Positions 1 to 5,167 of a stretch of 5,992 nucleotides of DNA are shown here, piece by piece. The stretch is from JBFFXF01 sp041569895. GTDB lineage: Bacteria; Planctomycetota; UBA8108; JACQVS01. The stretch spans positions 1 to 5,992 of the forward strand of contig JBFFXF010000360.1 in NCBI GenBank assembly GCA_041569895.1, given 5' to 3'. The position numbers and the translations under genes were made by a program. The notes under the pieces are model-generated. The model did no database searches and had not been told where the DNA came from. It was given only the letters and a program-made list of their open reading frames with translations. The stretch's first letter is position 1. The number at the start of each line of letters is the position of its first letter.

Positions 1-121
1 GCAGGAAAAGAAACGGAGAGAGGGAGGGACTACGAGGCGATCGGCGAGAGCATGAAGTCTCGACTGCGTTCCAGAACTCGCGCACAGCCCACGAAGCTCA
101 GCCCTATCATCCATCCGTTTA

Positions 122-156
122 CTGCCTTCCTGAGTTTCCTGCCTTCCTTACAGATC
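122..156 (-). repeat. 35-base dispersed purine-rich element, copy A
   Basis: Read on the minus strand, it opens with GATCTGTAAGGAAGGCAGGA and contains the 10-mer AGGAAGGCAG twice, at 139-148 and 122-131, with a 17-base period. A copy of the same length lies on the plus strand at 3536-3570. By eye 29 of 35 positions agree, including an uninterrupted 15-base match (136-150 against 3542-3556). This copy starts 62 bases after the stop codon of the broken beta-helix gene and points the same way as that gene. Copy B starts 60 bases after the stop of the second dehydrogenase, again in the gene's orientation. The role is unknown; a 3'-UTR or transcript-end element is an inference. Confidence 0.65.
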
Positions 157-179
157 GTCGGCAGAAAAAGCCCTCGCCG

Positions 180-208
180 CTCGGACTGGCAAGCCGATTC
201 AGACCGAG
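180..208 (-). terminator. possible terminator hairpin after the beta-helix remnant
   Basis: Positions 180-188 and 200-208 form a nine-position stem with one mismatch (185 against 203) around an 11-base loop. On the minus strand a run of five T (complement of 165-169) follows after about 10 bases, which is farther than in a classic intrinsic terminator. A competing hairpin, 206-211 with 215-220, has a 6-bp stem and a 3-base loop and overlaps the stop codon at 219-221. Either could end or protect the transcript of the upstream minus-strand gene. Confidence 0.3.
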
Positions 209-218
209 ACTGAAAGTC

Positions 219-854
219 TCAAAGCGATCGCCACGGACACACCCCCTGCGACTCGCAGTCGAGGTCGTCGTGGGAGACATCCGCGCCGCAGTTCTGCGCG
301 CCCGGGAATGGGCGCTACCGTCCCGGTGCGTCCCTCGACGGGGACGAGCCGATCGAAGTCGAACTGCCCGTCGCGCACGAACTGCGGCTCGCCGGAGAAG
401 TTCGACGCGCCCCCGACGTTCCCCGAGATCAGGTTGTGGACAGCGACGTCGCGGCGCGGGATCGCCGAGTCCCCGCCGGTGACGATGTTGTTGACGAACG
501 TGCGCACGGCGGCCGCGTTGTTGAACGGGGGGCGGATCTCGACGCCCGGGAAGAACCTCGCCGAGTTGCCCGCGATGGTGCAGTTGACGACGATCGGCAC
601 GGTGTTGCCGATCGCGCCGATTCCGCCGCTGCGGATCGCGAGGTTGCCGGTGACGATGCCTCGACGACGTCTCCGTCCGACGCCGCGTCGAGCGCCGGCT
701 GGATCTCGGAGAAGTCCCCGCCGCCCCCCGCCTCGACGCGCAACGTCGCCGCGACTGCCGGCGCGAGCCAGCCGGACGCGAGCGAGATCGAAAGGGAAAG
801 AACGACGGCCGGCAGCGCATCGAGCGCGCGGGCGCGGAGCGCGGGAAGGATCAT
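219..854 (-). pseudogene. broken gene for an exported parallel beta-helix protein with dockerin-type tail
   Basis: Three recognisable pieces of one kind of secreted protein lie in order in three reading frames. Piece 1 (663-854) starts at an ATG with AGGGAGA (861-867) six bases upstream. It has a signal peptide (hydrophobic stretch, cleavage near AVA-A at residues 33-36) and then GDFSEIQPALDAASDGDVV, the usual opening of a right-handed beta-helix domain. Piece 2 (about 300-660) is in another frame and reads like the end of a beta-helix: GIVTGNLAIRSGGIGAIGNT, VVNCTIAGNSA, HNLISGN, then EPQFVRDGQFDFDR. Piece 3 (219-314) is in the third frame: PFPGAQNCGADVSHDDLDCE and a last Cys, a dockerin-type C-terminal tail. 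Most of the helix and all calcium loops are missing, so two deletions are more likely than two single-base errors. Ribosomes starting at 854 would stop at 429 after 141 residues, the last half nonsense. A collapsed assembly is the alternative. Confidence 0.7.
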
Positions 855-860
855 CGTCTG

Positions 861-867
861 TCTCCCT
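861..867 (-). promoter_or_regulatory. ribosome binding site of the beta-helix remnant
   Basis: AGGGAGA on the minus strand, six bases before the ATG at 852-854. It fixes the start at the Met that opens the signal peptide, rather than an in-frame Met 41 codons upstream. It also suggests the 5' end of the broken gene is still intact. Confidence 0.55.
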
Positions 868-919
868 CGTTCGACCGGAGCGGCTCTGGCGGGCCCGGCG
901 GGTCCGCGCTTCGCTGTCG

Positions 920-948
920 ATTCTCGGGCCTCGGACGACCCTTCACAA
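920..948 (-). promoter_or_regulatory. possible sigma70-like promoter for the beta-helix remnant
   Basis: On the minus strand TTGTGA (943-948) and GAGAAT (920-925) are separated by exactly 17 bases; each matches 4 of 6 consensus positions. Transcription would begin near 913, giving a leader of about 60 bases before the ATG at 854. Sequence match only; boxes this weak also arise by chance. Confidence 0.25.
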
Positions 949-1078
949 GAACTGCTCGGCCGCGACGCGCGGTTCACCTACACGGTTGCAATCGCCGGAG
1001 TCGTTGCGTACCGTGACGGCATCCCCAGGGGGACGTCCGCGCCCGCGGGACCTTCCGAGACACCAGGACTGGACGCAC

Positions 1079-1083
1079 GAGGT
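1079..1083 (+). promoter_or_regulatory. ribosome binding site of the first dehydrogenase
   Basis: GAGGT with six bases before the ATG at 1090. The reading frame stays open far upstream, back to 436 across the divergent pseudogene, so this site decides the start. Confidence 0.55.
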
Positions 1084-1089
1084 ACAGAC

Positions 1090-2247
1090 ATGCCACAGCG
1101 AATCCGAGCCGGCATCATCGGCACCGGCTTCATCGGCCCTGCACACGTGGAGGCGGTGCGTCGACTCGGCAACGTCGAATTCATCGCGCTCGCGGAGGCG
1201 AACGACGACCTCGCTGCGGCGAAGGCGGACGCGCTGTCGATTCCGCGATCCTATGGCGATTATCGGAAGCTGCTCGACGACAAGGACGTCGAGGTCGTGC
1301 ACAACTGCACGCCGAACCACCTCCACTACAAGGTGAACACGGACATCCTCGCCGCCGGCAAGCACGTCATCAGCGAGAAGCCGCTCGCGATGACGACCGC
1401 CGAGAGCAAGGAGCTCGCGACCGCCGCCAGAAAGTCCGGCCTCATCCACGCGATTGATTTCAACTACCGCTACTACCCGCTGATCCAGCACGCCCGCGAG
1501 ATGGTCAGGAAGGGCGAGGTGGGTGACATCTATTCGATGCACGGCTCGTACCTCCAGGACTGGCTCTACCTGCCGACCGACTGGAACTGGCGGCTCGTGC
1601 CGGAGCTCTCCGGCGACAGCCGGGCGGTCGCCGACGTCGGCAGTCACTGGTGCGACCTCTTGCAGTTCATCTCGGGGCTGACGATCACCAGGGTCTACGG
1701 CGATCTGCGCACCGTTCACAAGACGCGCATGAAGCCGAAGAAGGAGGTCGAGACGTACGCCGGCAAGATCCTCAAGCCCAGCGACTACGAGCCGCAGGAG
1801 ATCAACACGGAGGACTACGCGTCGGTGCTCTTCGAGCTCTCCAACGGCGCGCACGGCGTGTTCACCGTGAGCCAGGTGTCGGCCGGCCGGAAGAACCGGC
1901 TCTTCTACGAGATCGATGGCTCCAGGTGCGCCCTCGCGTGGGACCAGGAGCAGCCGAACGAGATGTGGCTCGGCTATCGCGAGAAGCCGAACGAGATCCT
2001 CGTCAAGGACCCGTCACTCCTCCACGAGGTGGCGCGAGAGTACGCGCACTACCCCGGAGGACACCCGGAGGCCTATCCCGACGGCCCGAAGTTCCTCTTC
2101 CGGAACGTGTATCGCGCCGTCGCCGCCGGCGGCATGCCGGAGCAGCCGGACTGGAGCACGTTCGACGACGGTCACCGCGAGGTGGCGATCTGCGAGGCCG
2201 TGCTGCAGAGCCACCGCTCGAACGGGTGGGTCGACGTCAGTTACTGA
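1090..2247 (+). CDS. Gfo/Idh/MocA-family NAD(P)-dependent sugar dehydrogenase
   Basis: 385-residue cytoplasmic oxidoreductase, expected to oxidise or reduce a sugar or polyol with NAD(P). The N-terminal Rossmann domain carries the dinucleotide loop GTGFIG (11-16), TPNHLHY (74-80) and the family hallmark EKP (96-98) with catalytic Lys97. The C-terminal alpha/beta domain carries DVGSHWCDL (182-190). Asp182 and His186 have the same four-residue spacing as the catalytic Asp/His of inositol dehydrogenases. A distinctive YLQDW (154-158) occurs in the middle and recurs in the next gene. Near the end, YPGGHPEAYPDGPK (321-334) resembles a conserved C-terminal stretch in many sugar-active members. The length is normal and there is no signal peptide. 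The start at 1090 is chosen for its GAGGT site; an upstream extension would run into unrelated sequence. It is the first gene of a likely two-gene operon. The family is certain; the substrate is not readable. Confidence 0.93.
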   Translation: MPQRIRAGIIGTGFIGPAHVEAVRRLGNVEFIALAEANDDLAAAKADALSIPRSYGDYRKLLDDKDVEVVHNCTPNHLHYKVNTDILAAGKHVISEKPLAMTTAESKELATAARKSGLIHAIDFNYRYYPLIQHAREMVRKGEVGDIYSMHGSYLQDWLYLPTDWNWRLVPELSGDSRAVADVGSHWCDLLQFISGLTITRVYGDLRTVHKTRMKPKKEVETYAGKILKPSDYEPQEINTEDYASVLFELSNGAHGVFTVSQVSAGRKNRLFYEIDGSRCALAWDQEQPNEMWLGYREKPNEILVKDPSLLHEVAREYAHYPGGHPEAYPDGPKFLFRNVYRAVAAGGMPEQPDWSTFDDGHREVAICEAVLQSHRSNGWVDVSY

Positions 2248-2270
2248 GCGCTCGCTGAGCGAGAGTCCAT

Positions 2271-2276
2271 GGAGGT
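2271..2276 (+). promoter_or_regulatory. strong ribosome binding site of the second dehydrogenase
   Basis: GGAGGT with eight bases before the ATG at 2285, inside the 37-base gap after the first dehydrogenase. It decides the start, because the frame is open back to 1916. A different-frame ATG at 2269 overlaps this site but yields only 11 codons. Confidence 0.7.
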
Positions 2277-2284
2277 CAATCGAG

Positions 2285-3475
2285 ATGCCCGGAGAGACAT
2301 GTAACGTCGCGCTGATCGGCTCGAAGTTCATGGGCCGTGCGCACTCCAACGCGTACCTCAAAGTGGCGAAGTTCTTCGAGCCGCCGGTCAAGCCCATCAT
2401 GCGAACCATCGCCGCGCGCAACGAGGCCGAGCTCGCCGAGTTCGCGAAGCGGTGGGGCTGGGAGAACTACACGACGAGCTGGAAGGAAGCCGCGACCGAT
2501 CCCGAGATCGATCTCGTCGACGTGGTGACACCGAACAACGTGCACGCCGAGCACAGCATCGCCGCGCTCGAGGCGGGCAAGCACGTCGCCTGCGAGAAGC
2601 CGCTCGCGCACACCCTCGACGCGGCGCGGCAGATGGCCGAGGCGGCGAAGAAGGCGAAGGGAAAGACCTTCGTCTGGTACAACTACCGCCGCTGCCCGGC
2701 GGTCGCGCTGGCGCACCAGCTCTGCAAGGACGGGAAGCTCGGCAAGATCTACCAGATCCGCGGCTGCTACCTGCAGGACTGGGCGGGCCCCGACACGCCG
2801 CTGATGTGGCGCTTCCAGGGCGAGGTGGCGGGCTCCGGCGCCCTCGGTGATCTCTGCGCCCACACCATCGACACCGCGCGCTTCATCACCGGCGACGAGG
2901 TGAGCGAGGTGATCGGCTCGACGATGGAGACGATGATCAAGGAGCGCAACATCCTCGAGAGCACCGGCGGCGAGATCTCCGGCCGCGGCGCGTCGACCTC
3001 GATGAAGCGGGGCAAGAGCACCGTCGATGACATCGTGCTCTTCGTCGCGCGCATGGAAAGCGGCGCGCTCGCGACCTTCGAGGCGACGCGCCTCTCGACC
3101 GGCTACAAGAACGCCAACCGCCTCGAGATCCACGGCGAGAAGGGCGCCATCCGTTTCAACTTCGAGCGCATGAACGAGCTCGACTGGTACGACGCGACCC
3201 TTCCCGAGAACGTGCAGGGCTGGTCGACGATCAACGTCACCAACGGCAACGCCGACCACCCCTGGGCCGGCGCCTGGTGGCCGGTCGCGCACGTCCTCGG
3301 CTACGAGCACAGCTTCATCAACCAGACGGCGGACATCCTCGCCGTCCTCGGTGGCCAGGACCCGGTCGTCCCGCTCCCGGACTTCGCCGACGCGTACAGG
3401 GTGCAGCGAGTGCTGGCAGCGGTGGTCGAATCGGATCGCAGCCGTTCCCCCGTGAAACTGGCTGACATCACGTAG
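2285..3475 (+). CDS. Gfo/Idh/MocA-family dehydrogenase, levoglucosan-dehydrogenase-like
   Basis: 396-residue cytoplasmic oxidoreductase of the same superfamily as the gene before it. The dinucleotide loop reads GSKFMG (12-17), with Lys where the second Gly usually sits, followed by RAHSNAY. EKP is at 104-106 (catalytic Lys105), NYRRCPAVALA at 133-143 and YLQDW at 162-166. AGSGALGDLCAHTIDTARF (182-200) contains the Asp189/His193 catalytic pair. EIHGEKGAIRFNFER (281-295) and WWPVAHVLGYEHSF (331-344) follow. From memory these blocks resemble bacterial levoglucosan dehydrogenase (LgdA), which oxidises the sugar C3 hydroxyl to a 3-keto sugar. The resemblance is by motif only, so the substrate may differ. 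The start has a strong GGAGGT site. Its 37-base distance from the first dehydrogenase suggests an operon and a shared or consecutive pathway. No signal peptide and no defects are visible. Confidence 0.93.
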   Translation: MPGETCNVALIGSKFMGRAHSNAYLKVAKFFEPPVKPIMRTIAARNEAELAEFAKRWGWENYTTSWKEAATDPEIDLVDVVTPNNVHAEHSIAALEAGKHVACEKPLAHTLDAARQMAEAAKKAKGKTFVWYNYRRCPAVALAHQLCKDGKLGKIYQIRGCYLQDWAGPDTPLMWRFQGEVAGSGALGDLCAHTIDTARFITGDEVSEVIGSTMETMIKERNILESTGGEISGRGASTSMKRGKSTVDDIVLFVARMESGALATFEATRLSTGYKNANRLEIHGEKGAIRFNFERMNELDWYDATLPENVQGWSTINVTNGNADHPWAGAWWPVAHVLGYEHSFINQTADILAVLGGQDPVVPLPDFADAYRVQRVLAAVVESDRSRSPVKLADIT

Positions 3476-3479
3476 ACGT

Positions 3480-3501
3480 CCGGTCCCGACCCCGGTCCCG
3501 A
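3480..3501 (+). repeat. 10-base direct repeat, 12-base period
   Basis: CCGGTCCCGA occurs at 3480-3489 and 3492-3501, directly after the stop of the second dehydrogenase. It is short and its function is unknown; it may simply be a local duplication. Confidence 0.35.
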
Positions 3502-3535
3502 AGGGCTGCTGGACTTCGCTGGCGAAACTGCATCG

Positions 3536-3570
3536 GATCTATAAGGAAGGCAGGAAGAAGAGGAAAGCAG
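3536..3570 (+). repeat. 35-base dispersed purine-rich element, copy B
   Basis: It opens with GATCTATAAGGAAGGCAGGA and has two 10-mers, AGGAAGGCAG at 3544-3553 and AGGAAAGCAG at 3561-3570, again with a 17-base period. Six of 35 positions differ from copy A at 122-156, four of them in the spacer between the 10-mers, so the 10-mers look like the conserved part. It starts 60 bases after the stop of the second dehydrogenase and has the same orientation as that gene. It sits in a convergent gap, where ends of transcripts would be expected. Confidence 0.65.
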
Positions 3571-3643
3571 GTCTGACAGCAAGCCTCCGAAGTCGAGTCT
3601 CCCTGCCGAGCTTGAAAGCCCTCGCGTATGAGGACGACGGAGT

Positions 3644-3985
3644 CTATTCGTCATCCCGCCCCCGCGCCCGCGTCACATTGACCCCCTGCCGTCGTTCCAC
3701 GCGTCCCTCGCGCACGTGGTAGGTGTAGTACTCGATCACCTTGTGCGACTGTCGGGAGAACGCGTAGGGTCGTGGGTGGCGCAGGATGCCGAAGTCGATG
3801 CGGCTGATCTCTCCGTCCTCGACCTCCTCGCCGAGATGGATCCACCGGCCTGCGTGCCGCGCCCTCAGCGAGGTGCCGGAGAGGAGATCGGGGCGGCGGA
3901 AGAGCTCGTCGAGGAGTCGGCGCGCCCTGCGCCCCCGACGGCGGCGCTCTCGCCAGCGACGCAGCGATTCGAGCAGCGACCTCAT
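3644..3985 (-). CDS. hypothetical 113-residue protein coupled to the asparaginase
   Basis: I do not recognise this protein. The first 35 residues are very basic and probably helical (WRERRRRGRRARRLLDELFR at 11-30). The rest (about 45-105) looks like a small folded domain with HAGRWIHLGEEVEDGEISRI (44-63), PRPYAFSRQSHKVIEYYTYH (71-90) and a basic end, GVNVTRARGRDDE. There is no signal peptide or membrane segment. Its ATG (3983-3985) overlaps the asparaginase stop (3982-3984) as ATGA, and no clear Shine-Dalgarno site precedes it. Translation by re-initiation after the asparaginase is therefore likely. The overlap, the protein-like second half and the lack of a better frame support it as real. 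The same frame is open upstream to 4252, but that part is an Arg-rich shadow of the asparaginase. Function unknown. Confidence 0.6.
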   Translation of the reverse strand: MRSLLESLRRWRERRRRGRRARRLLDELFRRPDLLSGTSLRARHAGRWIHLGEEVEDGEISRIDFGILRHPRPYAFSRQSHKVIEYYTYHVREGRVERRQGVNVTRARGRDDE

Positions 3986-5019
3986 TCGCCGTAGATCTTC
4001 ACGTCGACGCGACCGTCGGCGTCGATCGTTCCGCGGAACATCCCCCCGGTGTTGAAGAGGGCGATCGTCCCGCCGTCGCGGTCGATTCCGATGACGCCGC
4101 CGCGCCCGCCGAGAGCCGTGAGCTTCTCCTCGACGACGCTCGCCGCCGCCTCGGTGAGCGAGAGTCCGCCGTGCTCCATGCGCGCCGAGATCTCGTACGC
4201 GACGAGCGATCGCATGAAGTACTCTCCCTGGCCGGTGCCCGAGATCGCGCACGTGGCGTTTCGGGCGTAGGTGCCGGCACCGATGATCGGCGAGTCGCCG
4301 ACGCGACCGGGCCGCTTGTTGGTGAGGCCGCCGGTCGACGTGCCCGCGGCGAGGTTGCCCGCGCGATCGAGCGCCACCGCGCCGACCGTGCCGAAGACGT
4401 CGCGGTCGCCGGTCAGCTCGGTCCCGGCGTCAGCGGGAGCGTGCGCCCGTCCGGCTTCCCGCCGTCCGCGCTCGCGCTCCCTCGCCCGCTCGAGCTGCTT
4501 CCAGCGTCGCTCGGTGTGGAAGTACTCCGGTGGCCGCATGTCGGCTCCCTGCTCGCGCGCGAACTCGCCCGCCGCCTCGCCGACGAGGAGCACGTGCCAG
4601 GTCCTCTCCATCACCAGGCGCGCCAGCGCGATCGGGTTCTTGACGCCGCGCACCGCTCCCACGGCGCCGGCCGCCAGCGTCCGGCCATCCATGATCGACG
4701 CGTCGAACTCGTTGACGCCCGCGCTGGTGAACACCGCGCCCCGTCCCGCGTTGAAGTGCGGCGAATCCTCGAGCACCTCGATCGCCCGCTGCACCGCATC
4801 GATGCTCGCGCCCCCGTCGCGCAGGACGGCGTGTCCGGCGCGCAGCGCCTCCTCGAGCGCCTGACGCGAGCCCGCCTCGACCTCCGGCGTCATCGTCCCG
4901 GGAGCGATCGACCCGGCACCCCCGTGAACGACGAGCCCGAAGCGCGCCTGACCACCGGAACCGGCGCACCCGACGAACGTCGGGAGAACAGCGACAACGG
5001 CGAGCGCGGCGAGTCGCAT
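3982..5019 (-). CDS. type-2 L-asparaginase / isoaspartyl peptidase, probable lipoprotein
   Basis: 345-residue Ntn-hydrolase precursor of the plant-type asparaginase family, which hydrolyses L-asparagine and beta-aspartyl (isoaspartyl) peptides. HGGAG (32-36) opens the alpha chain; HFNAGRGAVFTSAGVNEFDA (88-107) is the family's conserved loop. The precursor should cut itself at Gly210/Thr211 (FGTVGAVALD), freeing Thr211 as nucleophile. TSTGG (227-231), then GRVGDSPIIGAG (238-249) with substrate-binding Arg239 and Asp242, and GTGQGEYF (261-268) follow. All expected catalytic elements are present. Residues 1-18 form a signal sequence ending FVGC. A lipoprotein anchored at Cys18 is likely, although Phe at -3 is unusual; plain secretion is the alternative. 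The start is Met at 5019, preceded by GGGAGGT; a Met six codons upstream lacks such a site. The linker before Thr211 is rich in Arg and Glu. The stop overlaps the next gene's start. Confidence 0.92.
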   Translation of the reverse strand: MRLAALAVVAVLPTFVGCAGSGGQARFGLVVHGGAGSIAPGTMTPEVEAGSRQALEEALRAGHAVLRDGGASIDAVQRAIEVLEDSPHFNAGRGAVFTSAGVNEFDASIMDGRTLAAGAVGAVRGVKNPIALARLVMERTWHVLLVGEAAGEFAREQGADMRPPEYFHTERRWKQLERARERERGRREAGRAHAPADAGTELTGDRDVFGTVGAVALDRAGNLAAGTSTGGLTNKRPGRVGDSPIIGAGTYARNATCAISGTGQGEYFMRSLVAYEISARMEHGGLSLTEAAASVVEEKLTALGGRGGVIGIDRDGGTIALFNTGGMFRGTIDADGRVDVKIYGE

Positions 5020-5024
5020 CGAGG

Positions 5025-5031
5025 ACCTCCC
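5025..5031 (-). promoter_or_regulatory. ribosome binding site that sets the asparaginase start
   Basis: GGGAGGT on the minus strand, five bases before the ATG at 5017-5019. The alternative in-frame ATG at 5035-5037 is preceded by a pyrimidine-rich stretch without purine motif, so it is the less likely start. Confidence 0.65.
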
Positions 5032-5056
5032 GGTCATGTATGGTGGTGAGAAGAAG

Positions 5057-5085
5057 ACTGTATCTGGTCACGCGGGGTGTGTCGA
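5057..5085 (-). promoter_or_regulatory. possible sigma70-like promoter for the asparaginase operon
   Basis: On the minus strand TCGACA (5080-5085, 5 of 6 consensus bases) and TACAGT (5057-5062, 4 of 6) are 17 bases apart. Transcription would start near 5050, about 30 bases before the chosen start at 5019. This would allow the asparaginase and the 113-residue gene to be transcribed independently of the secreted-protein gene upstream. Sequence match only. Confidence 0.3.
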
Positions 5086-5167
5086 CTGTTCGGTCGGCGG
5101 TGTCGCGGTGTGCGGGAGGGGCGCAGGATCGCGCGACGAGCGATCGCCCGCGCCTCGCGCCAGGAGC

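Noticed and set aside
1..10. GCAGGAAAAG at the window edge as a third copy of the 35-base element
   Set aside because: Only seven bases match before it diverges, and the second 10-mer is absent. It cannot be judged without upstream sequence.
52..213. 53-codon plus-strand frame starting MKSRLRSRTR
   Set aside because: It runs through the dispersed element and the hairpin region, has no convincing ribosome site or domain, and is antisense to the 3' end of the beta-helix remnant. Probably chance.
986..1014. TTGCAA, 17-base spacer, TACCGT as a promoter for the dehydrogenase operon
   Set aside because: The -10 box matches the consensus at only 3 of 6 positions. The operon promoter probably lies within 855-1089, but I cannot point to it.
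943..3310. Long minus-strand open frames at 943-1854 (303 codons) and 2276-3310 (344 codons)
   Set aside because: They lie opposite the two dehydrogenases, whose motifs are unmistakable. The translations are rich in Arg, Val, Leu and Asp without domains, as expected from high-GC third positions on the other strand.
3515..3526. TTCG-CTGG-CGAA mini-hairpin after the second dehydrogenase as a terminator
   Set aside because: The stem is too short and no T-tract follows.
3615..3625. 11-base match AAAGCCCTCGC at 167-177 and 3615-3625, both downstream of minus-strand genes
   Set aside because: Several 11-base matches are expected by chance in a window of this size and GC content, and the distances to the stops (41 and 18 bases) differ.
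5127..5145. Inverted repeat GATCGC/GCGATC with a 7-base loop between the propeller gene and the asparaginase, as a terminator
   Set aside because: Only a 6-bp stem with no T-run on the minus strand; such GC palindromes are common in this base composition.
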